A stretch of DNA of 64,000 bases from Kordia aestuariivivens (lineage in GTDB: Bacteria; Bacteroidota; Bacteroidia; Flavobacteriales; Flavobacteriaceae), in the NCBI RefSeq assembly GCF_014397005.1, contig NZ_JACGWS010000009.1:124001-188000 (forward strand), written 5' to 3'. Positions within the stretch are counted from its first letter, which is position 1; every line of letters begins with the position of its first letter. A model generated the notes under the pieces. It worked only from the letters and a program-made list of their open reading frames with translations. It did not search any database and was not told where the DNA came from. Made by a program: the position numbers and the translations under genes. Below, piece by piece: positions 53,901 to 64,000 of the stretch.

Positions 53901-56900
53901 TTGACGTAAATATTGACGGCTATGAAAACTACTTGAATGAATTACCAGTTACAGATGCAATAGGAGAATATTTAAACACAAATACACTTGAGAAAATTGT
54001 AACTGACGATCCTTTGTTTGCCAATAATTTTCCAACATCGATAGGATTTAGTAGCACCAACCCTGATTTTCATAAGGATATGATGCTGAGTGTTGTAAAT
54101 ATAGATTACCAAGGAACGGGTGAGCCAATGCTTCATACGGCACTCTTAACAATTGCTTGCAATAGTATTAGTACAGATTGCCCTATTGATATCACTAACA
54201 TGAGTCCCGAGCAAAAAGCAGAAGTGTGGCCTATATACAGAGGAATGTACATGTCTTTTAGAGATCGTGTAAAAAGTGTGTTGGCAAATATGTACGCCCA
54301 TACAAAAGGAGCGTATAATGGCTGTATTGGACCAGATGCCGGAAACCCAGGAGATCCATTATTAAATTTAGGAGCTTATACAGGTTTTGCTACGAATCCA
54401 CCAGCTGGAACTGATGGAAATATTTGCGGAGACAATGCAAACTTTTATGCAAACAAAATAAAACGCATCGTTTCAGAAGATGTAAACTATGACTCTAGTC
54501 AAAGCGCCGCAGAAACAGGAGAACAGTTAGAGCAACTTACCGATTATCAATACTATGTACAATCTGGTCAATGTCCAATGGGGCGCGATTTTGAAACATT
54601 TATGAAAGGTTTAGTTGAAGACAGTAATGCAACAGCCAATACACAATTTGGAGCTATTGGAGATTTCTATGGCAACTACTTAAGTATGGATTTGTTTGAT
54701 GATCTAGGAGGAACGCCAACTAGTGATACTGTTTCAAATTCAGGCATTGCAGTAACATCTGTTCCAACAAATCAAAACGTTGCAATTACGATCAATGTTA
54801 CAGCTGGACTTGGAAATCAACCTCAGGTATTTCCTACTATAAATTTAACAATCAATACGACTGCTTATAGTTGGAGTGATTACGGTACTACTTGGCAAAT
54901 TAGTGAAATTAGCCAATTCAATTATACAACGTATGACAATGCTTCTCCTAGAAGATTCTCATTTGATATGGCTGTAAAAATAGTAGCACCAGGAACAACA
55001 CAAATAATCGATGAAGTCATTATCTCAGGAAATACCATTGCCAGAATTGGGGAATGCAGCGTGGATGGACAAGAAGATGTTGCCTATGCAACAGATGGCA
55101 CTACTATTGGAGAAGAATTAGGCGATGGAGGTGTCATGAATATTGGAAATCTTGACTGTGAAGATGCTGATAATTTTGGACTAGATTTTAAAAACCTTCT
55201 AAACGAATTGGAAGAAGAAAATCTATTCTTATCAACAAATGTTGCACTAGCAAATTTATCTTCATATCAAGGCACTATACTTCCTGTATTATTTGGAGAT
55301 GCCAACGATCAGGCAGTATGGAATAAAATTGACGATGATACCTTTACTGTTACGGTCAACGGAACGGAAGTATTCAGGATTGATTTCGAGATGTTTAATT
55401 TAACTACGCAAACAGCAGTAACCATAACAGAACTACTCACCGTAGAAAATTTTGGCCTATTAGAGAATTTTAGTGCTATTGATTTCAATACCGAAACTCA
55501 AATACAACTTTCGTTTTTTAAACGGGCTTATATACATCAAGCCAATCAAATTCGACCTGTTGTTGGTCCTTTTCAAATACAAGCCACCATTACAACATTA
55601 GCCTATGATTGTTGTGCAATTGTAGCTGGAGATGATAATGGAAATAACATCGATTGTGGATCCGTAGATACCGATGGTGATGGAATTGGTGATTTATGTG
55701 ACACTACACCATGTGGAGAAGCTGTTGGAGATAATGACATCGACGGTGACGGAATTGCAAATGCTTGTGATAACTGTATCAAATTTGCAAATCCTGATCA
55801 GCTAGACACTGATGGCGATGGTATTGGTGATGGTTGTGATAATTGTGTGAATACTTACAACCCTGATCAAGCAGACTTAGATAATGACGGTATTGGTGAC
55901 GTTTGTGATGAAGACACTAATAATCAAGCTTGTATTGCAGAAATAGAAAACAACAGTACTGTTTTTAATGAAGGAATGACACAACTGTTGAACAATGTAT
56001 TAAGCACGGGTGATTTCTATACAACTCAAGTTGTAACACAACATTTCACTCCAGAGTTATTAACTTTCTTTACCAATAACGCTAGATTATTGTATAATGA
56101 TGAAACCATTACATTTTCAACAGTAGGATGGACAGCTCCACTAGCGATAAATTCTAATTTATCAAATACGATCAAATTATTTTTTGATAATCCTAACACG
56201 ATTGATCATTACTATGTTGTTATAGAACTTACCGATGCATTAATGCAAAACGGAATTGCAAACAATGGAATTTTCAATGCGATAGAACCTTATGGACCAC
56301 CTTCAAATACCTTGCCTACAGAATATGGAATAGCTTATGATTCGCCGTCTGGCACAAATGCTGTTACGGTAAGTAATATCTATCAATCACCTGATAGAGG
56401 ATTTCGCCAATTATTCCCCCTAAATTTCGATTGCGATTTAGATACGGTAAGAACTGACGGCGGAAGATATACTGCATTCAGAAATGCAGAAACAGAGATC
56501 AGAATTAAAAGCAATAACTCAGAATACGAACCATGTATTGCCTGTATTCCACAAACCATTGATCCTGTAGACAGAGAAGACATGTGGAATTCATACACTA
56601 ATGCAGTAGCAACTATTGCTAATTATAATATGCCAAGCAATTACAACCTAGAGCATTTTGATAACATGAATTATCAATACATTACAGAAGGGTATATACA
56701 ATACCTGCAAGCTTTTACGGGAACCAATGGCATAAATGGAACGGATCTGTATTTCTTAACGATATCAGAATTTGGTGCAACACCATTAAACTATGGGTTT
56801 AACGATTATACAACTGTAATTCAGGCTTATAAAACGTATAGTACAACAAACACAAATCCGTCAGGGTATTTCACAGCTGACGATGCTGACTATAAAACAT

Positions 56901-59900
56901 GGAGAGACTTTGTCATTAACTATTTAGAAGAATATCCTAGAACTTGCCCTCCGAAACCAATGTTTCCAACGATAAACCTGCAAATCAACGATCCATTAAG
57001 TGATTGTCAAGAGTTTGCCATTAACATCGCAGAAGCGTATGGTTTGGACAATTACAATTCGTACATAGAGCGTATCAAACATCAATTCAAACTAGACTAT
57101 GTGCAACAAGCAATGCAAAATGCCGTAGAAAACTTTACGCTTACGTATGATGACAAAGAATACCAATACACATTATATTACTATGACCAAGCAGGAAATC
57201 TTACTCAAACGGTGCCGCCACAAGGTGTAAAACGAATTGAAAACAACAATCTTGATGCAACAATTACTAATGCGCATAGAAACTCGAACCAAGGGAATGG
57301 AGTTATTCCAGGGCATGAACTAAAAACGGAGTATAAATACAATTCACTAAATCAATTAGTATGGCAAAAAACGCCTGATGGCGGAATCACAGTATTTGCG
57401 TATGACGATTTAGGAAGAATTATAGCTTCTCAAAATGCCAAACAACAAAATGAAAATCTGTATAAAGATTTTAGTTATACACGCTATGACGGACTCGGAA
57501 GAATTTTGGAAGCAGGCGAAATAGAACTAAACGATTTCGCATTCGATTATACAATCAACAATAAAGGAGAATTAGTTTTAAACGGAACTCCTGTAAACAA
57601 TTTTGAAGATGCCTATACAGCACTAAACAAAAGAGAAGTAACGCGTACAACGTATGATGATAGAATTGTTGTAGAAAATGATGCTAACAATACTGTATAC
57701 TCATCTGACTTATTTACAGCTTCGTTTACTGCTTTTAATAGTATCAACAGAGTAACCGCAGTTACCTATTACGATCAAATCCAAGCAGGTAAAAATCCTC
57801 ATTTTGACAATGCATTATTCTATAACTATGATGTGCATGGAAACGTAAAAGAATTAGTAACCTACATTACGGAACTTAAAATTCCTGATTGCACCCTACA
57901 ACCTGATGTATTGGATTGTGAAATACATCTAAAACGAGTGCATTACGAATATGATTTAATCAGCGGAAATGTAAAAAATGTAACATTCCAACCGCAAAAA
58001 ATAGATCAATTCATACACAAATATGAATATGATGCAGATAACCGAATCGTTGCAGCATACACTTCCAAAGATGGGTATGTTTGGGAAGAAGATGCCAATT
58101 ACAAATACTACGAACATGGTCCATTGGCGAGAGTTGAAATTGGAGACAAAAAAGTACAAGGAACAGATTATTTGTACACGCTTCAAGGTTGGTTAAAAAC
58201 CGTCAATGGAGAAAGTTTAGCCGCTACGGCAAACGATCTTGGACATGATGGAGAAGGAAACCGAAGTCACATGGCAAAAGATGTCTTTGGATACACATTG
58301 CACTATTTCAGTGGAGATTATATGGCTTCAAACACAGCCGTAAACAGTTCGGTGTTCAAATTATCAAATACAGGAACGGTTGCCACAAGCACAAAAAATC
58401 TATACAACGGAAACATCAAAACCATGATGACTTCCTTGCGCGATCAAAATGAAAAAATACTAACCACACAAGTCAATAACTACACCTACGATCAATTAAA
58501 TCGTATCAAAGGTATGAGTTCATTGGCAGTAACGGATAAGCCTTTCAATTCATTGCAAACACAGAACAGTTATGCGTCATCCTATACATTTGATAGAAAT
58601 GGTAACCTTCAAACATTACAGCGATTTGTTCCGCAAAACGGAGTGTTAAAAATGATGGATAATATTGATTATAAATACATCATAGAAAATAACAAACCTA
58701 CAAACAAGTTAGCTATTGTAAGTGATATTATCAATAGTAACCAATACGAAACGGATGCGGATATAGAAGATCAAATAGCAACGTTGGCAAGTGTTGGATA
58801 CGACTATGACGTTGACCCGAATGATACAAACAATCACAATTACATATACGATGACATAGGACAACTCATTGAAGACAAAACCGAAGGATTAAAAATCTTT
58901 TGGAGAGTGGATGGAAAAGTAAAAGAAGTACACAAACTTCCATTCCAAGCGCAAGGAATCGCAGATGTCATTGCGTTTCAATATGACGGATTAGGAAACC
59001 GAATTGGAAAATCCAAATACAAATTGGGAAATAGCAATGACAAAGCTTCCACATTCTATGCGCGTGATGCACAAGGAAACGTATTAGGTGTATACGATGC
59101 CGAATTTTCTAAAAATTCACAAGAGTTCGACTTAACAATGAATTTAAAAGAAAATCATGTATATGGTAGCTCAAGACTCGGAATCGAAAACAGAAATACA
59201 ACCATTGTAGATGAAAATTTCCAAACAGGTATTCTATCAAACAATGATGGAACAGGAGTTCCAATCTTTTTAGGAAGTTTCAACAAAAGTGGATTGCGAA
59301 CAACACCAGAAACTTATTTCTATTGGGATCACCCAGCAACTACCTCAAGCAACGAATCGGAGTTTAATGGAATGAATTTGCAAACGCAATTTAAAATTGC
59401 AACGACTGTTCAAACCAATTCCGTTTTAATCCTAAGACATAGCAACGAAAAAGAAGGAGGTTTGCAACAATATTATGAAGCAACAGTACACGTTATTAAA
59501 AACCTAACTACGGAAAAATGTGCTTTACTATTCTCTATTCGAGAAGAAAACGAGGACATCAAAAATGATGGAACTGGGTATTTCACTCGCAAACAATACA
59601 TTACACCGTATGATTTTACGGCAGATTTTTTAGCGACGAAAGGAGTGAAAATTGACTTTAATTTCTTTGGTCAAAATGCAAATGCAGTCATCAATGGTGT
59701 TGAATATGATCCAAACAGCAACACACATAAATTAGTGATTCTAACCCCAACTAATGGAAACGTAACCACTATCAATACACAAAGCAGAGGATTTGTGTAT
59801 CGCAATCCAGGGTTACAAACCTTAGATGTAGCGCATCTTAGCTATAATTTTGATATCTCAGGAGTGGATACTACTGTCATCAATTTCCCAATGTTAGACA

Positions 59901-61954
59901 CGGATTTCCTAAAAAATAACTTAGGTGAAGTGATGAAATCAATTTCTACCATAACCTTAACAGAAAGTGATTACATCATTCCAAATAGCTTCTATGCCGA
60001 TACCGATGGTGATGGTGTGGACGATTATTTGGAAGATCTCAATGCAGATGGAAACTTAGATAATGATGATACAGACGCAGACGGAATTGCAAACTACCTA
60101 GATGTAGATGATGACAATGACACCATTCCAACATTCAGAGAACATCTTTTGGGAGATACGGACAATGACGGAACTCCAAACTATCTCGATACAGACGATG
60201 ACAATGATCAATGGCTAACCGCCGCAGAAGGACAAGCAGATGATGACAATGATGGTGTCCCAAATCATTTAGACAATACACATTATGAAAATCCGGTAAA
60301 CGGACCGCTAACACATCAAAACTATGAAAATCATATTGGCGACAAAGCATACGAGCTGTCCAATCATTTAGGAAATGTACTCAGTGTCATCTCTGACAAA
60401 AAAATCTTGGCGTTTGGCACGCAAATAGTTCAAATACATGAAGGGATCACAGGTTTTCAAGCAGATGGAAATGAAGTAAGCTTAGCCATCGTAGACAATG
60501 GAAATTCCTTGCAATGTGCTACAAGTTTCAACAATACGGGAACATTCTTCAATCAAACCCTACAAGCCAACACTGAATATATCATAAGTGTCGATATCAA
60601 CAAAGACACCTATGATGCTGACATAAAAGTAGTTGTAGAAGATGCCACTGGAAACATATACCACACCAATACCATCACACAATCTGGATACAACTTCTTT
60701 ACATTCACGGCTCCTGAAACGGCGACTTACAAAATACGTTACCTAAAACAGCACGAAGATGTAGGAGATGAATCTATACAAGCATTTTATATTAAAAAAT
60801 TCTTTATATTTACCCTTGAAGAAACCCAAACAGTAAACGGTTTCCTCGCAGACGTTCTTTCATATAATGATTACTACCCGTATGGGATGCTTTTACCGAA
60901 CAGACATGCAAGTGACGAAAGTTATAGATATGGCTTCCAAGGTCAAGAAAAAGATGATGAACTTAAAGGAGAAGGGAATTCTATCAATTATAAATACAGA
61001 ATGCACGATCCTAGATTAGGTAAGTTCTTAAGTGTTGATCCATTAGAGCCCAACTACCCTTGGAACTCTCCATATGCTTTTGCTGAAAATAAAGTTATTT
61101 TGTTTATTGAATTAGAAGGTTTAGAGACTCCTCCTAATACAGCAACATCTGCAACTACAATAACAAAGCCTACACCATTAGTTAAACTTATTGATACAAA
61201 AGAACTTGCTCGACAAGCAGCATCAAGAGCTTATAAAGGTCAAGGAACAGCCGTTATTATCAGAAAAGAAGCTTCAAGATCTTTACTAAAAAAGACATTA
61301 GGCTTTGTTGCGAGTCGACTTGGTAATACTATATTTGCAATACTATCAACGTCTTCAGTACATGGCCCAAATCTTAATCATGATTACATCATGGACCCTT
61401 CTGTTTTTATTCCTACAGAACCAGATGTAGTAAAAAATTCGGAATATTGGGAAGAATATGTCAGAATTTTCAGCGCATTGACAAGATCGCAAAGAATTAC
61501 TAATGATCCAACAAAATTGTCAGATCAGGAATGTGCTGATGTAAGAATGCGAATAGAAACAGGAAATGCTTCACAACAAGATCAACGGTATGCAAAAGAA
61601 GCCTATAATAGAGCAGACAACCCTACAAACGCACCTGTAAACTCTCCTCGTTTTTTGAATTATGAAAATTCTGGTCATCATGATCCTTGCGGAGGTAGGT
61701 TACCTTATAATAACAGAAAAAGTGTATTACCAAACAATCATCTTGAATTGTGGAATTTAAGTGTTGCTGAAGAAGGTAAAGGTGACGTTAGATGGACAAA
61801 AGTAGGTAGTGGAAATAAAGCGGTCTATCATAGGTTTCAAGATGATAATAATGGTACCTGGCATTGGAATGGATCAACAAATGGAAGAACTCAAAGCGGA
61901 GTAGAGAATAAAATTAGTATTAATAATGTACCGAATAGTATAAAAAAATTATAA
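50933..61954 (+). CDS. Giant RHS/YD-repeat polymorphic toxin, 3673 aa
   Basis: Layout: a signal peptide (residues 1-28); long N-terminal beta domains; thrombospondin type 3 calcium repeats at about 1578-1662 ([24 protein letters not shown]); YD repeats from about 2075 to 2740 ([49 protein letters not shown]); a second acidic calcium-type region at about 3020-3115 ([18 protein letters not shown]); the RHS core signature at about 3307-3396 ([20 protein letters not shown] ... [20 protein letters not shown] ... [19 protein letters not shown]). After the core comes a unique ~275-residue tip, the expected place of a toxin. It ends [18 protein letters not shown] ... [10 protein letters not shown] and is His/Trp-containing and basic, which recalls small nuclease toxins; no known family is claimed. 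No T9SS sorting domain is seen at the end. The immunity-like gene starts at the last base. Confidence 0.9.
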   Translation: MKVMKSTSVFKTILWISALCSFALGYAQGEIPKVHESDDYTHIQIRTAYDNSPNNYISFVESVSSATNSSIYNPEAYVLLQVDNDSPPFVEYVFELQLRIHPALSDGTTFETTGYNQLLKVEYKPFANIGNSLDQVYHSIQNRYGAQVYIENITTTYTATNTTVTEVPANVKLTLGFNGIRVQDISNSAAPVTSTLGDNPQNTGEYLLSWNPVNGALSYDVEWTWIDNYGESMATTVSPNQISLTEKEFQRNNTRINTKNTQYEIPKIYDKGFIIYRVRAVGRFPDDYQTNFYGPWSQTGTENSTLANWTHAEIDGHEDNKNWQFQASYAEEGKKKEVVSYFDGTLRNRQTVTKINTDDNAIIGEVIYDTQGRPGIEVLPAPTTSNELKYYENYNINNTEGKKYSHLDFDWDVINATDPANCDIPADGMKNTSGTSKYYSANYNGTSEFHDAVPDAQNYPFSQIEYTPDNTGRIKRKSGVGVTHRLGTGHEMKYFYGKPFQTELDRLFGSDIGWDAYYKKNTVVDPNGQVSVSYIDPQGRTIATALAADNPENLDGLEDEEDNSLHNPTTEDLLNKVISTDIDTEIDNNILLNTGRFSNLNINDGLRYNGFRTVPKSGVEHTFQYDIDINNAYTDTCIVGPFPFVYDLSININDECGNSLVSENINGFSGPENNSYSIIPPLGDLAIQKTLQVNEDALNIYVDQYIQEAQAAGCVLELADFDISESIEGCFEDCPDCVESLTDDYDGDGDTDQDDYVHTRVDIYGLATNDPTRDALIARFEREYNLLVEACMAPCNNEAGVDAWSSSATQGTNSISCAVTLQTLINDMKRVGQYGMQISELNANDEYQLVDIAAELSIFSSTNLLKNSFNTELYESFPNAPTTPTVFTWQTPFNPKYSDDPYHYYNSNGDIIKILIPLEGNTYGLTEDPLNVGFGAIEPQNLTEIDFQNLWQDQWAESLVAFHPEYVYSHFANQLCVLTSTVATTSHGTFDVNIDGYENYLNELPVTDAIGEYLNTNTLEKIVTDDPLFANNFPTSIGFSSTNPDFHKDMMLSVVNIDYQGTGEPMLHTALLTIACNSISTDCPIDITNMSPEQKAEVWPIYRGMYMSFRDRVKSVLANMYAHTKGAYNGCIGPDAGNPGDPLLNLGAYTGFATNPPAGTDGNICGDNANFYANKIKRIVSEDVNYDSSQSAAETGEQLEQLTDYQYYVQSGQCPMGRDFETFMKGLVEDSNATANTQFGAIGDFYGNYLSMDLFDDLGGTPTSDTVSNSGIAVTSVPTNQNVAITINVTAGLGNQPQVFPTINLTINTTAYSWSDYGTTWQISEISQFNYTTYDNASPRRFSFDMAVKIVAPGTTQIIDEVIISGNTIARIGECSVDGQEDVAYATDGTTIGEELGDGGVMNIGNLDCEDADNFGLDFKNLLNELEEENLFLSTNVALANLSSYQGTILPVLFGDANDQAVWNKIDDDTFTVTVNGTEVFRIDFEMFNLTTQTAVTITELLTVENFGLLENFSAIDFNTETQIQLSFFKRAYIHQANQIRPVVGPFQIQATITTLAYDCCAIVAGDDNGNNIDCGSVDTDGDGIGDLCDTTPCGEAVGDNDIDGDGIANACDNCIKFANPDQLDTDGDGIGDGCDNCVNTYNPDQADLDNDGIGDVCDEDTNNQACIAEIENNSTVFNEGMTQLLNNVLSTGDFYTTQVVTQHFTPELLTFFTNNARLLYNDETITFSTVGWTAPLAINSNLSNTIKLFFDNPNTIDHYYVVIELTDALMQNGIANNGIFNAIEPYGPPSNTLPTEYGIAYDSPSGTNAVTVSNIYQSPDRGFRQLFPLNFDCDLDTVRTDGGRYTAFRNAETEIRIKSNNSEYEPCIACIPQTIDPVDREDMWNSYTNAVATIANYNMPSNYNLEHFDNMNYQYITEGYIQYLQAFTGTNGINGTDLYFLTISEFGATPLNYGFNDYTTVIQAYKTYSTTNTNPSGYFTADDADYKTWRDFVINYLEEYPRTCPPKPMFPTINLQINDPLSDCQEFAINIAEAYGLDNYNSYIERIKHQFKLDYVQQAMQNAVENFTLTYDDKEYQYTLYYYDQAGNLTQTVPPQGVKRIENNNLDATITNAHRNSNQGNGVIPGHELKTEYKYNSLNQLVWQKTPDGGITVFAYDDLGRIIASQNAKQQNENLYKDFSYTRYDGLGRILEAGEIELNDFAFDYTINNKGELVLNGTPVNNFEDAYTALNKREVTRTTYDDRIVVENDANNTVYSSDLFTASFTAFNSINRVTAVTYYDQIQAGKNPHFDNALFYNYDVHGNVKELVTYITELKIPDCTLQPDVLDCEIHLKRVHYEYDLISGNVKNVTFQPQKIDQFIHKYEYDADNRIVAAYTSKDGYVWEEDANYKYYEHGPLARVEIGDKKVQGTDYLYTLQGWLKTVNGESLAATANDLGHDGEGNRSHMAKDVFGYTLHYFSGDYMASNTAVNSSVFKLSNTGTVATSTKNLYNGNIKTMMTSLRDQNEKILTTQVNNYTYDQLNRIKGMSSLAVTDKPFNSLQTQNSYASSYTFDRNGNLQTLQRFVPQNGVLKMMDNIDYKYIIENNKPTNKLAIVSDIINSNQYETDADIEDQIATLASVGYDYDVDPNDTNNHNYIYDDIGQLIEDKTEGLKIFWRVDGKVKEVHKLPFQAQGIADVIAFQYDGLGNRIGKSKYKLGNSNDKASTFYARDAQGNVLGVYDAEFSKNSQEFDLTMNLKENHVYGSSRLGIENRNTTIVDENFQTGILSNNDGTGVPIFLGSFNKSGLRTTPETYFYWDHPATTSSNESEFNGMNLQTQFKIATTVQTNSVLILRHSNEKEGGLQQYYEATVHVIKNLTTEKCALLFSIREENEDIKNDGTGYFTRKQYITPYDFTADFLATKGVKIDFNFFGQNANAVINGVEYDPNSNTHKLVILTPTNGNVTTINTQSRGFVYRNPGLQTLDVAHLSYNFDISGVDTTVINFPMLDTDFLKNNLGEVMKSISTITLTESDYIIPNSFYADTDGDGVDDYLEDLNADGNLDNDDTDADGIANYLDVDDDNDTIPTFREHLLGDTDNDGTPNYLDTDDDNDQWLTAAEGQADDDNDGVPNHLDNTHYENPVNGPLTHQNYENHIGDKAYELSNHLGNVLSVISDKKILAFGTQIVQIHEGITGFQADGNEVSLAIVDNGNSLQCATSFNNTGTFFNQTLQANTEYIISVDINKDTYDADIKVVVEDATGNIYHTNTITQSGYNFFTFTAPETATYKIRYLKQHEDVGDESIQAFYIKKFFIFTLEETQTVNGFLADVLSYNDYYPYGMLLPNRHASDESYRYGFQGQEKDDELKGEGNSINYKYRMHDPRLGKFLSVDPLEPNYPWNSPYAFAENKVILFIELEGLETPPNTATSATTITKPTPLVKLIDTKELARQAASRAYKGQGTAVIIRKEASRSLLKKTLGFVASRLGNTIFAILSTSSVHGPNLNHDYIMDPSVFIPTEPDVVKNSEYWEEYVRIFSALTRSQRITNDPTKLSDQECADVRMRIETGNASQQDQRYAKEAYNRADNPTNAPVNSPRFLNYENSGHHDPCGGRLPYNNRKSVLPNNHLELWNLSVAEEGKGDVRWTKVGSGNKAVYHRFQDDNNGTWHWNGSTNGRTQSGVENKISINNVPNSIKKL
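60804..61045 (+). repeat. RHS core segment, source of the duplicated tip region
   Basis: From TTATATTTACCC at 60804 the DNA is almost identical to 63360 onward, at first with only single changes over ~95 bases (GTAT/GTAC, then CCGAAC/CCAGAG). It then diverges through the RHS core, and the tips are unrelated. Confidence 0.9.
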
Positions 61955-62436
61955 TGATTGTAGGTAATAAAAGTGTTTTTGGATTTGAATATAAAGTAAC
62001 TGATGATAGTTTATTTTATGGAAATGGCAGAATATGGTTTGGAGAAAATCCTATTTGTACTTTTGAAGATGAAACTCATTTAATACATTTAGTAAACGGT
62101 CTCAAAAGAATTAGAAATTCAAAAAAGTTAAGTAATTATAATATAAGTTCAATTGATAATATTTTCGATGAATTAATGAAAAGAACAGAAAATATAGATG
62201 ATGAACAAATTTATGATTATGTAATTAGTTTTGGAGCATCATCTGATGATTTTTTAATTTTTTCATTTTCATTAGGTAATTACATTTATATCTTATGGAA
62301 AATTATAGTCAACAAAAGTGTTTTCGATGACATAAATATTTTATCAAAATCAGTTTATCATTTTAAAATAAAAAAAATGGATTATGACAAAACGATGTCT
62401 ATGATAATAACTAAAGTACCCCCCCGCTACCGCTAG
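61954..62436 (+). CDS. Immunity-like protein for the RHS tip (Imm42-like), 3' end altered by a REP element
   Basis: The 160-aa acidic protein follows the toxin with a one-base overlap, the standard place for an immunity gene. Its N-terminus [20 protein letters not shown], with YGNGRIWFGENPICTFEDET, resembles Imm42-type immunity proteins (pattern MIIGDKSxFAIEY...); this is by eye and moderate. The gene is visibly more A/T-rich than the RHS gene, common for mobile toxin-immunity pairs. The last codons (VPPRYR, stop TAG) are made by the REP hairpin at 62419, so the original C-terminus may have been replaced. The protein should bind the tip in the producer's cytoplasm or periplasm. Confidence 0.65.
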   Translation: MIVGNKSVFGFEYKVTDDSLFYGNGRIWFGENPICTFEDETHLIHLVNGLKRIRNSKKLSNYNISSIDNIFDELMKRTENIDDEQIYDYVISFGASSDDFLIFSFSLGNYIYILWKIIVNKSVFDDINILSKSVYHFKIKKMDYDKTMSMIITKVPPRYR

Positions 62437-62460
62437 TTTGTAACTAGTGGCGTACCGAGT
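62419..62460 (+). repeat. REP hairpin overlapping the immunity gene stop
   Basis: CCCCCCGCTACCGCTAG, TTTG, TAACTAGTGGCGTACCGAG: imperfect palindrome GCTAGTT / AACTAGTGGC with a bulge, preceded by a C run. A second copy lies at 62555. Both point toward, and lie just before, the RAYT transposase pseudogene. Confidence 0.8.
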
Positions 62461-62485
62461 AAAAACATAAAATTATAAACTTAGA

Positions 62486-62522
62486 AAACTTCCAAGCTGT
62501 AAAAGGCTTGGGAGTTTTTTGG
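62486..62522 (+). terminator. Terminator after the immunity gene
   Basis: Stem AACTTCCAAGC / GCTTGGGAGTT, followed by a T run. Same hairpin family as 30496 and 63296. Confidence 0.88.
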
Positions 62523-62554
62523 TTTTAAGAGCATAACAATCTCTACGCTGCAAT

Positions 62555-62586
62555 CCCCGCTCCCGCTAGTTTAAACTAGTGGCGTC
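62555..62586 (+). repeat. REP hairpin upstream of the RAYT gene
   Basis: CCCCGCTCCCGCTAGT and TTAAACTAGTGGCG: the inner CTAGTTTAAACTAG is a perfect 14-bp palindrome and the outer CGC/GGCG arms pair with a bulge, as in typical REP units. Confidence 0.8.
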
Positions 62587-62643
62587 AAAGATAAGTACAA
62601 CGAAAAGCTATGCATTACGTATAGCTTTTTGTATTTTAGAGTT

Positions 62644-63203
62644 ATGAGCAGAAATTATAAATTCCATAACAAAAGCGGTCTATATTTTGTAAGTTTTGCT
62701 ACAGTAAACTGGATCGATGTTTTTACACGACAAGTTTATTTTGATGTATTAGCAGAAAGCATAAACTATTGCAGAAAAGAAAAAGGCATGGAATTATATT
62801 GCTATTGTTTCATGCCGAGTCATGTACATTTTATATTTCGTTCAGCTAGTGAAGATATCCATCTGGACTGATTCGAGATTTTAAACGACATACTTCCAAA
62901 AAAATAATAGAATCCATAAAGAACAATTCACAAGAAAGCAGAAAAGAATGGCTATTATGGATGTTTAAGCGAGCTGGTAAAAAGAATGCAACCACAAGTA
63001 CATATCAATTTTGGCAACAGCATAACAAACCTATAGAATTATGGAGTGAAAAAGTTATTAAACAAAAAATTGACTATATACATAATAATCCAGTAGAAAG
63101 TGGTTTTGTTACAAATCTAATTGATTGGAAATATTCAAGTGCTCGAAATTATCAAGAAGATCACACTATTTTAGAGATTGATGAAATTGGTTTTTTAGCA
63201 TAA
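62644..63203 (+). pseudogene. REP-associated tyrosine transposase (RAYT), frameshifted
   Basis: The first frame (SRNYKFHNKSGLYFVSFATV ... CYCFMPSHVHFIFRSASED) holds the HUH-type His-x-His metal site; the second (IRDFKRHTSKKIIESIKNN ... YQFWQQHNKPIELWSEK ... KIDYIHNNPVESGFV) holds the catalytic Tyr. They are in different frames and join near 62866-62872, where a TGA stop occurs. The total length (560 bases, ~187 codons) is that of an intact RAYT with a one-base loss or gain. RAYTs mobilise REP sequences, and two REP hairpins stand just upstream. Unless the frame is corrected, the gene is inactive. Confidence 0.9.
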
Positions 63204-63221
63204 TCAAGAATACACGCTCAA

Positions 63222-63295
63222 TGAGGTCTGTGACTTTATAACGGTATTAAGAATGTGTAATTTATGAAATAAGTACACAAGCAAATACAACAAAA
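63222..63295 (+). repeat. Diverged REP-like head downstream of RAYT
   Basis: GGTCTGTGACTTTATAACGG shares GTCTGTGACT with 30438 and, more weakly, TGTAACT with the REP core. A terminator of the same family follows. It is a plausible fourth member of the REP-plus-terminator mosaic. Confidence 0.35.
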
Positions 63296-63333
63296 AACTT
63301 CCAAGCTGTCCAAAAGGTTTGGGAGTTTTTTTG
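63296..63333 (+). terminator. Terminator after the RAYT pseudogene
   Basis: Stem AACTTCCAAGC / GTTTGGGAGTT with loop TGTCCAAAAG and a T run; related to the terminators at 62486 and 30496. Confidence 0.85.
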
Positions 63334-63355
63334 TGTTTATAAAGAGAACATATAA

Positions 63356-64000
63356 TTTGTTATATTTACCCTTGAAGAAACCCAAACAGTAAACGGTTTC
63401 CTCGCAGACGTTCTTTCATATAATGATTACTACCCGTACGGGATGCTTTTACCAGAGCGACATGCAAGTGACGAGAGTTACAGATATGGTTTCCAAGGGC
63501 AGGAAAAAGATGATGAGCTTAAAGGAGAAGGGAATTCTATGAATTATAAATATAGAATGCACGATCCTAGAATTGGAAGGTTCTTTGCTGTTGATCCGTT
63601 GGCAGGAAAATATCCTCATAATTCTGTCTATGCATTTAGTGAAAATAGAGTTATAGACGGTATTGAATTAGAAGGTTTAGAATTCACTCCACAAATAGCA
63701 AAAGAAAAGACTAACAGACCTGTGTTTGTTAAAGGAAACGGAGAATCTAATATACAAAGACTTAACAATGCTTTATTAAATACATTTAGTTTTCTTGCTA
63801 ATAATACATATATATTGGCTTATAATGTTTCTTCAGATGCAATTAATTTTACAGGAAACTTAATCGCTGGAGAGTACAACAATGCTAATCTCGGTAATAT
63901 TATAAATGGTGGTTTAACCTCTATTGATAAAGGAACAGATGGAATTATAGATTATCATTTAAGTACCCCAATAGGAGAACAACTAAGTGATGCAGGAAAT
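63356..64000 (+). pseudogene. Orphan RHS core plus alternative toxin tip, runs off window
   Basis: An open frame from 63356 to the window end repeats the RHS core of the 3673-aa protein ([68 protein letters not shown]) and then continues into a different tip ([60 protein letters not shown]). There is no signal peptide and no start codon before ATG 63443, and a terminator stands just upstream. It is a silent, spare tip cassette that could replace the current toxin by recombination in the shared core. The tip function is unknown. Confidence 0.85.

Noticed and set aside
55660-60280. Repetitive GATGG/GACAATGA-type DNA in the RHS gene, considered as a mobile repeat
   Set aside because: The repetition reflects TSP3/DxDGDG protein repeats, not a DNA element.
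50933-61954. T9SS C-terminal sorting domain on the RHS protein
   Set aside because: The C-terminus ends in [10 protein letters not shown], with no Por-secretion type domain pattern.
1-64000. CRISPR arrays, tRNA and rRNA genes
   Set aside because: No regularly spaced direct repeats with unique spacers and no cloverleaf or rRNA-like sequence were seen; the only tandem arrays are the 8-bp repeat at 11654 and the operator pairs.

Overview
The window looks like chromosomal DNA of a marine Flavobacteriaceae bacterium; the gene content resembles Kordia, but that name is an inference from protein style, not from a marker gene. The supporting signs are low G+C, promoters of the Bacteroidota type (TAnnTTTG near -7), lipoproteins with short signal peptides, TPR/AraC hybrid regulators, KdsA and TypA of flavobacterial type, and very long RHS/YD-repeat proteins.

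Layout. (1) 1-4.1 kb: two TPR-transmembrane-AraC regulators alternate with two small peptides that have RiPP (class I lanthipeptide-like) leaders. (2) 4.2-11.5 kb: mostly housekeeping, with a DUF1801 protein, a minus-strand run (DUF4836 lipoprotein, ABC ATPase and permease, kdsA) and typA. (3) 11.7-28.4 kb: a surface glycan region. It holds two paralogous sulfatase-like membrane enzymes flanking a methyltransferase, then an acyltransferase-like protein, a sugar aminotransferase, a Wzx flippase, a hexapeptide acyltransferase, two glycosyltransferases and a 3,4-ketoisomerase. A restriction-modification island on the opposite strand (16.7-20.1 kb: N6 methyltransferase, PLD-type nuclease, two XRE regulators) interrupts it. 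CIA30, a small membrane protein and trmL also lie here. (4) 28.4-29.6 kb: decayed DNA with an IS3-family remnant and REP-like debris. (5) 29.6-43.1 kb: a lipoprotein, then a nearly complete type II secretion / type IV pilus-like machine (pseudopilins, GspF, GspG, prepilin peptidase, GspE, GspD, and L/M/C-like parts) with accessory lipoproteins, an OmpH-like protein and a MORN protein. (6) 43.3-64 kb: a 2047-aa RHS/Tc-like exported protein, two small exported proteins, a 3673-aa RHS protein with a variable toxin-like tip, an immunity-like gene, REP hairpins around a frameshifted REP-associated tyrosine transposase (RAYT), and an orphan RHS tip running off the window.

The most interesting reading joins regions 5 and 6. 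The same pair of direct repeats (AACGCTTAT-like, 20 bp apart) lies upstream of the lipoprotein, both halves of the secretion operon and the first giant RHS gene. The two best copies sit exactly 39 bp from an identical TATACTTTAG box. This suggests one regulator, plausibly of LytTR type, that switches on a type II-like export machine together with giant RHS proteins. Downstream, the toxin tip, immunity gene, REP/RAYT and orphan tip look like a toxin-diversification zone. No rRNA, tRNA or CRISPR array was seen.
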